DNA of 64,000 bases from Nocardioides palaemonis (GTDB lineage Bacteria; Actinomycetota; Actinomycetes; Propionibacteriales; Nocardioidaceae): NCBI RefSeq assembly GCF_018275325.1, contig NZ_JAGVQR010000004.1, forward strand, positions 558,001 through 622,000. Direction: 5' to 3'. Below, in pieces: positions 19,494 to 27,544 of the stretch. Both the position numbers and the translations under genes were made by a program. The stretch's first letter is position 1; each line of letters starts with the position of its first letter. The notes under the pieces were generated by a model that was not told the origin of the DNA, made no database searches, and saw only the letters and a program-made list of their open reading frames with translations.

Positions 19494-19520
19494 GACACCG
19501 GCCGGCCCGGGTCCGTGACA
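19494..19520 (-). promoter_or_regulatory. Probable ECF41-type promoter
   Basis: On the minus strand TGTCACG (19520-19514), a 16-nt spacer and TGTC (19497-19494) resemble the ECF41 consensus recalled as TGTCACA-N16-CGTC. Transcription would start near 19487 and give a leader of about 24 nt with the AGAAGGAG site. Confidence 0.65.
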
Positions 19521-19528
19521 GCCGCGCA

Positions 19529-20212
19529 TCACCTCAGCCCCTTCACCGCCCGGAACCAGCCGATCCCGCCGCTCATCTCGAGGCGTACGTCGCGCGCGCC
19601 CGCCCCGGCCAGCCACGTGGCCGCCTCGGCCGAGCTGCACATCGGACCCAGCACCTGCCCGAGACGGCCCGCCGCGTGGACGAGGCGGTAGCGACGCGCG
19701 AGGCCGCGGAAGTCGTCGTCGAACAACGCGCTGCCGCTGATCGTCGCGCCGGGTCGCAGCACCCGCACCATCTCCTCGATCGCGGCGTGCGGGTCGGGGA
19801 AGACGTGGAGGCCGGTGAAGGAGACCACGAGGTCGAAGGAGTCGTCCGGGAACGGCAGCCGGGCCACGTCGGCGAGGGTCGTGGTGACCTGGTCGGTGAC
19901 GCCGAGCCGCTCGGCCGCGGCCGACGTGCGCTCGAGCATCCGCGGCGAGATGTCGGCGGCCACGAGGTCGACTCCGGCGCCGGGCCGCAGCCCGCGCAGC
20001 GCGATGCCGCTGCCGGCCGGGACGTCGAGGACGCGTGCGCCGGCGGGGAGGTCACCGATCTCGGAGGCGGCCGCGTCGAGCCGCGAGATGTCGGTGCCGA
20101 GCCCGAGCCGCCACAGCGGCGCCCCGAGGGCGGGGTGCTCGACGAGGTGCGGGTAGATCCGCGCCCAGAGCGGGTCCTCGCTCCACTCGCCGACCGCCCG
20201 CGGGACCCGCAT
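19529..20212 (-). CDS. Class I SAM-dependent methyltransferase
   Basis: This 227-residue protein has the Rossmann SAM-binding motif I VLDVPAGSGIALRGL near residue 58, motif II VAADISPRMLE, and the post-motif region FDLVVSFTGLHVFPDPHAAIEEMVRVLRPG of the UbiE/Methyltransf_11 group. The methyl acceptor cannot be told. It begins 2 nt after the stop of the alpha/beta hydrolase gene, so it is probably co-transcribed with that gene and the acyl-CoA oxidase gene. Confidence 0.88.
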   Translation of the reverse strand: MRVPRAVGEWSEDPLWARIYPHLVEHPALGAPLWRLGLGTDISRLDAAASEIGDLPAGARVLDVPAGSGIALRGLRPGAGVDLVAADISPRMLERTSAAAERLGVTDQVTTTLADVARLPFPDDSFDLVVSFTGLHVFPDPHAAIEEMVRVLRPGATISGSALFDDDFRGLARRYRLVHAAGRLGQVLGPMCSSAEAATWLAGAGARDVRLEMSGGIGWFRAVKGLR

Positions 20213-20214
20213 GC

Positions 20215-20802
20215 TCAGGCTCCGTCGAGACCGGACAGGAACTGCTCGACCGCGCGGGCGACCTCGAGGTGGATCTCCACGGTGCGGACGGCGTCCGGCG
20301 TGCCCATGCCGTGGTCGGCGTCGGGCACCGCGAGCACCTGGCACCCGCCCTCCTCGAGCTCCTGCGCGACCGCGGGGACCCAGAGCTCGTCGGCGAGGCC
20401 CCCGACGAGGAGCTGTCGTCCGGCGTTGGCCGCGATGGCCTCGGCGACCTCGGGCTCGGTCAGCAGCGGGGTGAGCCAGATGGCGTCGAGGCCGCGCTCG
20501 GCGGCGTAGGACGCGGCACGGGTACCGAGAGACTTGCCGACGACCAGCACGTGGTCGGCCTGCTCGGCGGCGTGGGCGGCCGCGACGTGGCGTCGCACCC
20601 ACGGCTCGGGCTCGTCGTCGTCACCGCGGGTGGTGCTGTCCCACCAGATCTGCTGGACGGTGAAGCCGTGCTGCTGGAGCGCGACGCGGGCGAAGTCGAG
20701 CAGCGGCGCGCTGGGGGCGTACGCACGGCCCGGGGCGACGAGCGCGACGCCGCGGCTCGGGCCGGCCGGCTCCCACCGGGTGGGCACCCCGCCGAAGGTC
20801 AT
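20215..20802 (-). CDS. Small alpha/beta-hydrolase family protein
   Basis: This 195-residue protein has a minimal alpha/beta-hydrolase fold. The nucleophile elbow is VVGKSLGTRAA (GxSxG with Lys before Ser), the acid is probably in LLVGGLADELW, and the His is in VPDADHGMGTP. The substrate is unknown. ATG 20802 overlaps the upstream acyl-CoA oxidase stop by 4 nt, so the two are translationally coupled and could act on related acyl compounds (inference). Confidence 0.78.
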   Translation of the reverse strand: MTFGGVPTRWEPAGPSRGVALVAPGRAYAPSAPLLDFARVALQQHGFTVQQIWWDSTTRGDDDEPEPWVRRHVAAAHAAEQADHVLVVGKSLGTRAASYAAERGLDAIWLTPLLTEPEVAEAIAANAGRQLLVGGLADELWVPAVAQELEEGGCQVLAVPDADHGMGTPDAVRTVEIHLEVARAVEQFLSGLDGA

Positions 20803-22817
20803 CGGACCGGTCCCGCGTCGGTCCAGCCGAGCAGGTCGGGGCTGCGCAGCACCTCGTCGGGCACCCCGAACGCGTCGACGAGGTCGACCGCGAGCGGCCG
20901 GACCCGGCGGCACAGCGCGTTGACCTCGCGGCTGATCGCCTTGGAGCGGGTGCTGGAGAGCCGGCCGTGCTCCATGAACCACGCCCGGTCCGCCTCGATC
21001 GTCGACAGCGCGTGCAGGTCGCACAGCAGGCGGAGCGTCGCCTCCAGGTCGGGGTCGCTGACGGCGGCCACCTTGGCGACGAACGCCTCGAGCACGAGGC
21101 GCTCGGTGTGGGCGCGGGCTGCGGCGATGACGTGGTCCTGCACGCGGGAGAAGACGGCGCCGGGGTCGTCGCCCTGGTCGATGCCGCGCTTGAGGCGGCG
21201 CGCGACGCCGGCGATCATGTGCTCCTCGCGGAAGCGCAGCATGGCGAGCTGGTAGTTCGGGTCGAGCAGCCCCGCCTCCTGGTCCCACGAGTCGCCGCCG
21301 GGCAGCAGGTCGCGCACCGACTGCACCAGCTTGTGGACCGCAGTGCGCTCCACGACGGTGTCGACGGCGAGGCCGGCGACGAAGCGGGCCATGCCGAGCT
21401 GGTCCATCTCCTCGAACTCGCCGGCGTAGTCGGTGAGCAGGCCCTTCGCGACCAGCTGGAGCAGGACGTGGTTGTCGCCCTCGAAGGTGGTGAAGACATC
21501 GGTGTCGGCCTTGAGCGCGGCGAAGCGGTTCTCGCTGAGGTAGCCCGCGCCACCGCACGCCTCGCGGCACTCCTGGATGGTGCGGGTGGCGTGCCACGTG
21601 CCGAGCGCCTTGGTGCCGGCGGCGCGCGACTCGAGCATCCGCCGAGCCTGCTCGTCGTCGGGTTCGTCGCCGTTCGCGGAGAACACCTCGTGGAGCTGCC
21701 CGGCCACGACCTCCTGCGCGAGGTGGAGGGCGTACGTCCGGGCGAGCAGCGGCAGCAGGCGGCGCTGGTGCACGCCGTAGTCGAGGAGGACCTGCTCCTC
21801 GCCGGTCGCGCTCGCCTCGAACTGCCGGCGCCGGTCGGCGTAGCGCACCGCGATGGCGAGGGCGACCTTGGCGGCGTTGATGCCGGCACCGCCGACGCAC
21901 ACACGCCCCTGCACGAGGGTGCCGAGCATGGTGAAGAAGCGCTTGTTGGGGTTGTCGATCGGCGAGAGGTAGCGGCCCTCGGGGGTCACCTCGGCGAACT
22001 GGTTGAGCAGCGCGGTGCGCGGCACCCGGACGCCGTCGAACCACAGCCGCCCGTTGTCGACGCCGTTGAGCCCCATCTTGGGGCCGTCGTCCTCGACCCG
22101 GACGCCGTCGAGCACCCGCCCGTCCTCGCGGATCGGGACCACGAAGGCGTGCACGCCGTGCCGCTCGACCTGCTCCCCCTGGTCCCCGTGGCCCACCTCG
22201 AGCTGGGCGAACACCACCGCGACCTCGCCGTGGGCCGCGGCGTTGCCGATGTAGTCCTTGCGGCTGGCGTCGTCGGGCGTGGTGATGACGAACTCCTGCG
22301 CCGCGGCGTCGTACGACGCGACCGTGCCGAGGGCCTGCACGTTGGAGCCGTGGCCGGACTCGGTCATCGCGAAGCAGCCCATCGTGCGCCCGGCGACGAG
22401 GTCGGCGAGGAGGGCGTCGTGGTGGTGCTTCGTGCCGAGCTGGAGGATGGCGCCGCCGAACAGGCCGAACTGCACGCCGACCTTCACCAGCACCGAGAGG
22501 TCGCCGTAGGCGAGGGTCTCGAACGCGGCGATCGAGGCGCCGATGTCGCCGCCCCCGCCGTACGCCTCGGGGAAGCCCATGCCGGTCTGACCGGTCGCGG
22601 CCATCGTGACCACCACGTCCCGGACCCGTTCACGGTAGGCCGCGCGGTCCAGGACCTCGGCGTCCTCGAGGATCTGCGCGTGCTCGGCGAGGTTGGCGCG
22701 GACCAGGTCGCGGACCTCGCGGTGGCGACCGTCGAGCAGCGCGCGCAGCGCCGCGACGTCCACGTCGGGGTCGAGGGTCGGCATCTCGGCGACGGGCGGC
22801 ACCTCGCGGGTGGTCAT
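20799..22817 (-). CDS. Acyl-CoA oxidase/dehydrogenase-type flavoprotein
   Basis: This 672-residue protein is longer than ordinary acyl-CoA dehydrogenases (about 380) and matches the acyl-CoA oxidase layout of an N-terminal helical domain, a beta domain with the flavin-contact block GCFAMTESGHGSNVQALGT, and a long C-terminal helical part. GPKMGLNGVDNGRLWFD and REACGGAGYLSENR are also typical of that class. It should introduce the first double bond into acyl-CoA, donating electrons to oxygen or to electron-transfer flavoprotein. The start is supported by TACGTT 6 nt before the ATG. It leads a three-gene transcript. Confidence 0.88.
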   Translation of the reverse strand: MTTREVPPVAEMPTLDPDVDVAALRALLDGRHREVRDLVRANLAEHAQILEDAEVLDRAAYRERVRDVVVTMAATGQTGMGFPEAYGGGGDIGASIAAFETLAYGDLSVLVKVGVQFGLFGGAILQLGTKHHHDALLADLVAGRTMGCFAMTESGHGSNVQALGTVASYDAAAQEFVITTPDDASRKDYIGNAAAHGEVAVVFAQLEVGHGDQGEQVERHGVHAFVVPIREDGRVLDGVRVEDDGPKMGLNGVDNGRLWFDGVRVPRTALLNQFAEVTPEGRYLSPIDNPNKRFFTMLGTLVQGRVCVGGAGINAAKVALAIAVRYADRRRQFEASATGEEQVLLDYGVHQRRLLPLLARTYALHLAQEVVAGQLHEVFSANGDEPDDEQARRMLESRAAGTKALGTWHATRTIQECREACGGAGYLSENRFAALKADTDVFTTFEGDNHVLLQLVAKGLLTDYAGEFEEMDQLGMARFVAGLAVDTVVERTAVHKLVQSVRDLLPGGDSWDQEAGLLDPNYQLAMLRFREEHMIAGVARRLKRGIDQGDDPGAVFSRVQDHVIAAARAHTERLVLEAFVAKVAAVSDPDLEATLRLLCDLHALSTIEADRAWFMEHGRLSSTRSKAISREVNALCRRVRPLAVDLVDAFGVPDEVLRSPDLLGWTDAGPVR

Positions 22818-22823
22818 GGCCCC

Positions 22824-22845
22824 AACGTAGCCGGGCCGGTAGGTT
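22824..22845. promoter_or_regulatory. Paired leaderless promoters, acyl-CoA oxidase and sulfotransferase genes
   Basis: Minus strand: TACGTT (22829-22824) lies 6 nt before ATG 22817. Plus strand: TAGGTT (22840-22845) lies 7 nt before ATG 22853. The two starts are 35 nt apart, and neither gene has a Shine-Dalgarno sequence. Confidence 0.58.
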
Positions 22846-22852
22846 CGCGGCG

Positions 22853-23719
22853 ATGAACGAGCCCGCCCCCTCCACCCCGCTGGGCGTGATGGCCTACGAC
22901 TTCGCGATCGTGGGCGTCCAGAAGGGTGGGACGTCGACCCTCGCGGTGACCCTCAACCAGCACCCGCTGGTGTGCCAGCCCCCGGACAAGGAGCGGCACT
23001 ACTTCGACGACGAGACCGTCGACTGGTCGGCGCCCGACCACGCCCGCGACTACGTCGCCCCGCGCCGCGCGGCGATCCACCGCCGGGTCGGGGACGCGTC
23101 GCCTACCTACCTCTACTGGCCGCACGCGATGGAGCGGATGCGGGCCTACGACCCGGGCATGCCGCTCGTGGCGGTGTTCCGCGACCCGCTGGAGCGGCTC
23201 TTCTCGCACTGGGTGATGCTCCGCTCGCGCAACCTGAAGTGGCCCGACTGGCCCGACTTCCTCACCGAGTGGCCGCACACCTCGCTGCCCGACGAGGTGC
23301 CCGAGGGTGTGCGGACGATGCGCTGGCGGCACATGACCGGGCTCGCGCGCGGGTTCTACGGCGAGCAGCTGCAGCGCGGCTTCGAGCTCTTCGACCGCCG
23401 CCAGTGGCTGCTGCTCGAGCTGCGCGCGATGCTGGCCGACTTCCCCGCCACCGTCGACCGGACCACCGACTTCCTCGACCTGCCCCGCTTCGAGCGGGTG
23501 CCCCCGCTGCGCAACTGGCACGCGGGTGCCGAGCAGGTCCCGGGCACGGCGCCGACCGCCGACGACGTCTCGCGGCTGGCCGCTCTCTACGCCAAGGACC
23601 TCGCGCTGTTCGAGGAGCTCTCCGGCATCGACACGTCCGCCTGGCCGACCCGCCGGGTCCTCGACGGCGACCTGGAGCCCGGCGAGCTGGCCGCGCGGTT
23701 CGCGCGCAAGGTGCGCTGA
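22853..23719 (+). CDS. PAPS-dependent sulfotransferase family protein
   Basis: This 288-residue protein should transfer a sulfo group from PAPS to an unknown acceptor. The 5'-phosphosulfate loop is IVGVQKGGTSTLAVTL (near residue 20) and the 3'-phosphate motif is VFRDPLERLFSHWVM (near residue 104). GDASPTYLYWP and the C-terminal LRNWHAGAEQ block match bacterial Sulfotransfer_1/3 proteins. The start is leaderless-looking; MAYDFAIVG, 12 residues later, is an alternative. It converges with the NlpC/P60 gene, leaving only 12 nt between stops. Confidence 0.87.
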   Translation: MNEPAPSTPLGVMAYDFAIVGVQKGGTSTLAVTLNQHPLVCQPPDKERHYFDDETVDWSAPDHARDYVAPRRAAIHRRVGDASPTYLYWPHAMERMRAYDPGMPLVAVFRDPLERLFSHWVMLRSRNLKWPDWPDFLTEWPHTSLPDEVPEGVRTMRWRHMTGLARGFYGEQLQRGFELFDRRQWLLLELRAMLADFPATVDRTTDFLDLPRFERVPPLRNWHAGAEQVPGTAPTADDVSRLAALYAKDLALFEELSGIDTSAWPTRRVLDGDLEPGELAARFARKVR

Positions 23720-23731
23720 GCCGACCCGCCG

Positions 23732-25099
23732 TCAGGGGCGGGCGAAGAAGTTCGGCGCCCGCCAGTAGTACATCGACTCCTCGGAGACGTCGCGGCCGGT
23801 GCGCGGCGCGTGCACGACCTGGCCGTCGCCGACGTAGATCGCGACGTGGTAGATCGAGTCGGGGCTGCTCGACGACCCCCAGAAGACCAGGTCGCCGGGC
23901 TGGAGCTCGCCGGCCGAGATCCTCGTCGACTGCGTGTACTGCGCGACCGAGTAGTGCGGCAGCGACTTCCCGCCGCTGGCCCACGCGCCCGCGGTGAGGC
24001 CGGAGCAGTCCCACGCGTCGGGGCCGGCGGCGCCGTAGGCGTACGGCTCCCCGATCTGGCCGCGGGCGAACGCGACGGCCGCGGCGGCGTCGCCGGTGGT
24101 CGGGACGGGGGTGGGCGTGGGGGTGGGTTTGGGCGTCGGGGTGGGCGTGGCCGTGGGCGTCGGGGTGGGAGTGGGCGTCGCCGTCGGGGTGGGGATCGAC
24201 GTCGCCGTGGGCGTCGGGGTGGGAGTGGGAGTGGGCGTCGGCGACGGTGTCGGCGTCGCACTGGCCTCCTCCTGTTCCTCCTGCTCGGCCTGCTCTGCCG
24301 CGGCCTGCGCGGCGGCGGCTGCGGCCTCGGCGGCCGCCCGCTCGAGGGCGCGCTGGCGACGCTCGGCGAGGCGGACGCTGATCCCCTGCAGCTCGGCGAG
24401 CTCGGCGACCAGGTCCGACTTCCGGGCGGCGATGCCCTCCGCCTGGGCGCCCGCCTCGGCCTCGGCCTCGGCTGCTGCGTCCCGGGCCTCGGCGGCCTCG
24501 GCCTCTGCGCGGTCCGCCCGGTCGGCGGCGTCGGCGGCGGTGCCCGCGGTGACCTCCGCGACCGCCGCGGCGGCGGCGTAGGAGTCGTACTGGCCGTCGA
24601 GCACGTCGGAGGTGGTCGCCATGGTCACCGAGTGGTCCACCATCGACTGGATCCCGTCGGACCCGACGACGGCGGCCAGTCCCTGCACCCCGGCCGCGTC
24701 CTCGTAGGAGGCGACGACGGCGTCGGCGTAGAGCTCGCGCTGCTCGGCCACGTGCGCGCTCGCGCGGTCGGCCGCGGCCTGCGCCTCGACGGCGTCGGCG
24801 CGCGCCTGCTCGGCCCGCCACCGGGCCCCGTTGAACGCCTCGGCCGCGCGGGCCGCGCGGTCGCCGGCCTCCTCGAGGGCCAGGTCGGCCCGGATCAGGT
24901 CGGCCCGGACCGCGGCGACGTCACGCTCCGCGGCGTCCGCCCGCTCGCGGGCGGCGGCGACGTCGGACTCGCTCGGCACCTGCTCGTCGTCGGCGAACGC
25001 GGCGCCGCGGCCACCGCCGAGCGCGAGTCCGGCGACGAGGAGGGCAGCGGTCGCCCAGCGCGCCGTCGTACGACGTGGTGCGGGTGTCTCGTCGGGCAC
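23732..25099 (-). CDS. Secreted NlpC/P60 peptidoglycan endopeptidase, RipA-like
   Basis: This 455-residue cell-wall hydrolase has a Sec signal peptide (residues 1-36, ending AAFADD), a long Ala/Glu/Arg coiled coil (about 40-270), a Thr-Pro linker (about 277-335, mostly TPTP repeats), and a C-terminal NlpC/P60 domain. The catalytic Cys365 is in AWDCSGLT, and the His is in [12 protein letters not shown]. The domain order resembles mycobacterial RipA, which splits septal peptidoglycan. The coiled coil is likely an autoinhibitory or recruiting segment. The GTG start has AAGGGG upstream and lies at the end of a structured leader. Confidence 0.92.
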   Translation of the reverse strand: MPDETPAPRRTTARWATAALLVAGLALGGGRGAAFADDEQVPSESDVAAARERADAAERDVAAVRADLIRADLALEEAGDRAARAAEAFNGARWRAEQARADAVEAQAAADRASAHVAEQRELYADAVVASYEDAAGVQGLAAVVGSDGIQSMVDHSVTMATTSDVLDGQYDSYAAAAAVAEVTAGTAADAADRADRAEAEAAEARDAAAEAEAEAGAQAEGIAARKSDLVAELAELQGISVRLAERRQRALERAAAEAAAAAAQAAAEQAEQEEQEEASATPTPSPTPTPTPTPTPTATSIPTPTATPTPTPTPTATPTPTPKPTPTPTPVPTTGDAAAAVAFARGQIGEPYAYGAAGPDAWDCSGLTAGAWASGGKSLPHYSVAQYTQSTRISAGELQPGDLVFWGSSSSPDSIYHVAIYVGDGQVVHAPRTGRDVSEESMYYWRAPNFFARP

Positions 25100-25168
25100 G
25101 GGGGTTCCCCTTGAGGTCTCGGGAGCCCGTGCGACTTCCCCATCGCACGGGCAACTCGAGGCACGCTA
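25096..25168 (-). promoter_or_regulatory. Structured 5' leader of the NlpC/P60 gene with start-codon mimic
   Basis: A perfect 10-bp hairpin (GCCCGTGCGA/TCGCACGGGC on the minus strand, positions 25152-25143 and 25134-25125, 8-nt loop) lies about 25 nt before the GTG start. CCCGTGC of its 5' arm recurs at 25102-25096, over the GTG start codon. The 3' arm can therefore pair either with the 5' arm or, by 7 bp, with the start codon. A possible -10 box TAGCGT is at 25168-25163. It does not match the c-di-AMP (ydaO) riboswitch consensus as I recall it. Confidence 0.5.
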
Positions 25169-25271
25169 ATCAACTTTCGTCACACAGGGAACAGTTTCCT
25201 CAACTTTTTCACCGTCGTGCGGCGTGTCGCTTTGACGAACTACAACGGTGTAATTCCAGCACGAACGGCGA

Positions 25272-25312
25272 GATATCCGGGGATTGTCGTGGTGTGGACC
25301 CGAGATCTCGGG
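25272..25312. repeat. Palindromic elements upstream of the AbiEi-like gene
   Basis: GATATCCGGGGA (25272-25283) and the perfect 14-nt palindrome CCCGAGATCTCGGG (25299-25312) lie in the 315-nt gap between the NlpC/P60 start and the AbiEi-like gene. Related elements recur downstream of that gene at 26403-26455. Confidence 0.7.
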
Positions 25313-25414
25313 CGCGCAGCACGAGTTCCGGGTGCGGAGCCCGACGTCCGGCGCCCTGTCCACAGGCTGCACGAGCCAGGGTTGGGGCGCTGCCGCCACG
25401 GGCACCCGACTCGC

Positions 25415-26380
25415 ATGATGAAGCCACCGCTCGCCCTCGCCGGCGTCGTACGACTTCGCCGCGAGCTGGTCGCCGAGGGCATGACCGACGACCAGATCGC
25501 GCGCCTCGTCCGCGCGAAGGCGCTGACCAGGATCCGCTACGGCGCCTACGTGCCCACGTCCGTGTGGCTCCAGGCCACGGAGGAGGAACGCCATCGCTTG
25601 CTGTGCCGCGCCGTCGTCGCCCGCGCCGACCCGATGACCGCGCTCACCCACGTCTCGTCCGTGGTCGAGCGGTGCGTCCCCGTGTGGGGGTTCGACCTCG
25701 GCGTCGTCCACACGACCCGGCTCGGCGCCGATCGTGCCGGCCGCAAGCTCGCGGACTGGACACCGCACCGCGGGGTGCTCGGCGACGACGACGTCGAGGA
25801 GCTCCACGGGCTCACGATCAGCACCGCGGCCCGCTCCGCCTTCGAGGTCACCACGATCACGGGGATCGAACCCGCGCTGGTCGTGGTCAACCGCCTGCTG
25901 CACGCCCGTGCGATGACGCTGCAGGACCTCGAGCACCAGGTCGAGGCGCACGCCGACTGGCCCGGGAGCCTGACGGCGACGATCGTGCTGCGGTTGGCAG
26001 ACGCACGGCTGGAGTCGGTCGGCGAGGACCGGTTCAGCTACGTGACCTACACCCAGGGACTACCGCGACCTGAGCCGCAGTGGGAGGTTCGCGACGAGAA
26101 CGGCACGCTCGTGGCGCGGCTCGACTTCGCGTGGCCCGACCACGGCGTGTTCGTCGAGTTCGACGGGCGGATGAAGTACGAGCGGTACCGCCGCGACGGC
26201 GAGACGCTGGAGGAGTTCCTCATGCGCGAGAAGAGGCGCGAGGAGCTCGTGTGCCAGCTCACCGGCTGGACCTGCATCCGCGTCACGTGGGCGGACCTGG
26301 CCCGCCCCGAGCGCCTCGCCGCGCGGATCCGCGCTGTGTTCGAGTCGCGCCGGCGCGAGGGGCGCCGCCTCGGCGCGTGA
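25415..26380 (+). CDS. AbiEi-like (type IV antitoxin-like) protein with nuclease-like C-terminus
   Basis: This protein of about 321 residues has an N-terminal winged-helix-like segment (VVRLRRELVAEGMTDDQIARLVRAKALTRIRYGAYVP) of the kind annotated as AbiEi antitoxin domain in actinobacteria. Its C-terminal half contains ARLDFAWPDHGVFVEFDGRMKYE, which resembles the acidic core of DUF559/Vsr-like nucleases. No AbiEii toxin gene adjoins, so a toxin-antitoxin role is not supported here. ATG 25415 is chosen because the frame upstream to 25217 covers palindromic non-coding DNA. No ribosome binding site or TANNNT box was found. It is flanked by related palindromes on both sides. Confidence 0.75.
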   Translation: MMKPPLALAGVVRLRRELVAEGMTDDQIARLVRAKALTRIRYGAYVPTSVWLQATEEERHRLLCRAVVARADPMTALTHVSSVVERCVPVWGFDLGVVHTTRLGADRAGRKLADWTPHRGVLGDDDVEELHGLTISTAARSAFEVTTITGIEPALVVVNRLLHARAMTLQDLEHQVEAHADWPGSLTATIVLRLADARLESVGEDRFSYVTYTQGLPRPEPQWEVRDENGTLVARLDFAWPDHGVFVEFDGRMKYERYRRDGETLEEFLMREKRREELVCQLTGWTCIRVTWADLARPERLAARIRAVFESRRREGRRLGA

Positions 26381-26402
26381 TCCTCGTACCCGCAGCTCGT
26401 GG

Positions 26403-26455
26403 TTCGCACCCGGGATCTCGGGTGCGAAGCACGAAGGTCCCCGGATATCCGGGGA
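26403..26455. repeat. Palindromic elements downstream of the AbiEi-like gene
   Basis: A 10-bp hairpin (TTCGCACCCG/CGGGTGCGAA, 26403-26428) and the perfect 18-nt palindrome TCCCCGGATATCCGGGGA (26438-26455) follow the stop codon. The latter contains GATATCCGGGGA, also present upstream at 25272. Either could act as terminator. Confidence 0.75.
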
Positions 26456-26476
26456 GTCCAGGCGCAGGACCGGCGG

Positions 26477-27523
26477 TCAGTCGGCGTCGACGGGGACCTG
26501 CGACGTCGTCGAGGTCGGGTGTGAGGCGAGGCCGTGCCGGTCGAACTTCTGCCCGCTCGCGAGGCCGCCGAGCCAGAAGGAGAACAGGGCGATCACGACG
26601 CCGGCGAGGTCGTCGGCGATGTAGTGCCAGCCGAAGTAGAGCGTGGCGATGACGGTGATCGCGAAGTTGGCCCAGAAGACGATGTGCAGGATCCGGTTGC
26701 GCAGCGTGTACTGCACCATCAGGGCGACCAGCAGCGTGATCGCGGTGTGCAGCGACGCGAAGCCGGCGACCGACTGGACGGCGCCCTCGACGCCCTCGCG
26801 CAACACGTTGGAGCGCCCGTAGGACAGCGCCTCCATCAGCGCGCTCGACCCGGTGTCGGGCAGGTCGGTGTAGAGGTAGCTGTACTGGAAGCCGGGACCG
26901 AGCGTCGGCAGCGCGTAGTAGGAGGCGGTGCCGAGCGTCCACGCGAGGCACTGGGAGGTGGCGAACCAGTAGCCGAAGGTGATGTTGCGCGACCACACCA
27001 GCCACGCGGCCAGCGCCAGCGGCACCAGCGGCAGGAACCACAGGTAGATGGTGGAGAAGAAGTGGGCCTGGATCCCGGTGCCGAGCACGGTGTGCAGGAT
27101 GGTGGCCGGCTCGTGGCCGAACATCAGCGTGCGGTCGATGAGGTGCAGCTCGCGGTCGTACTTGTCCTCGCCCATGATGAAGGGCAGGAACGACTTGAGG
27201 TTCCGGTAGCAGACGTAGGTGATGTAGAAGCAGACCAGGCCGAGGACGACCAGGGTGATCCGCTCACGGTTCCAGTGCGTGCGCACCCGCTCCCTGGCCA
27301 CCGGGAGCATCGCCGCCGGCTTGAAGCGCGACTTCCACAGGGTCCTGGGCAGCAGGTCGAGCAGGAAGGCGCCCAGGACGAGCAGCGGCAGCCGCAGCCA
27401 CGACGGGCCGAGGAAGCCCTCGGGGTCGACGAGCGGTCGGTCGAGGGTGATCGACGCGGCGACGGCGAGGGCGCCCATGAGGGCGGCGACTCCGACGAGG
27501 AGGGCGTAGGCCGGTCGATGCAC
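26477..27523 (-). CDS. PAP2-superfamily polytopic membrane protein
   Basis: This 348-residue protein has about eight transmembrane segments. The phosphatase-like motifs are SLHTAIT (about residue 253) and GWHYIADDLAG (about residue 300), close to the PAP2 motifs SGHxxxx and SRxxxxxHxxxD. The first motif (KxxxxxxRP) is not clear. It is likely a lipid phosphatase or phosphotransferase, possibly an inositol phosphoceramide/phosphatidylinositol synthase-like PAP2_3 member; the substrate is unknown. The start is GTG 27523 with TACACT 7 nt upstream. It follows the thiamine transporter genes by only 21 nt. Confidence 0.78.
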   Translation of the reverse strand: MHRPAYALLVGVAALMGALAVAASITLDRPLVDPEGFLGPSWLRLPLLVLGAFLLDLLPRTLWKSRFKPAAMLPVARERVRTHWNRERITLVVLGLVCFYITYVCYRNLKSFLPFIMGEDKYDRELHLIDRTLMFGHEPATILHTVLGTGIQAHFFSTIYLWFLPLVPLALAAWLVWSRNITFGYWFATSQCLAWTLGTASYYALPTLGPGFQYSYLYTDLPDTGSSALMEALSYGRSNVLREGVEGAVQSVAGFASLHTAITLLVALMVQYTLRNRILHIVFWANFAITVIATLYFGWHYIADDLAGVVIALFSFWLGGLASGQKFDRHGLASHPTSTTSQVPVDAD

Positions 27524-27530
27524 GCAGGTC

Positions 27531-27536
27531 AGTGTA
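27531..27536 (-). promoter_or_regulatory. Leaderless -10 box TACACT of the PAP2 gene
   Basis: TACACT lies 7 nt before GTG 27523, in the 21-nt gap after the ABC ATPase gene. Confidence 0.5.
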
Positions 27537-27544
27537 GGGACGGG

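Noticed and set aside
24096..24270. Simple repeat in the Thr-Pro linker as a possible mobile or CRISPR-like repeat
   Set aside because: It is the in-frame coding of a TPTP linker in the NlpC/P60 protein, with irregular units and no spacers.
25100..25200. Cyclic di-AMP (ydaO) riboswitch upstream of the NlpC/P60 gene
   Set aside because: Expected from the gene type, but the conserved blocks recalled for that class, such as the CCCGACAGCUAAC-like 3' segment, are absent. Only a single strong hairpin is present.
25415..26380. Complete AbiE toxin-antitoxin pair
   Set aside because: No nucleotidyltransferase (AbiEii) gene adjoins on either side. Only the AbiEi-like N-terminal resemblance is present.
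26403..26455. Inverted repeats as ends of an insertion sequence
   Set aside because: No transposase gene lies between 25272 and 26455, and the palindromes are each self-complementary rather than forming one terminal inverted pair.
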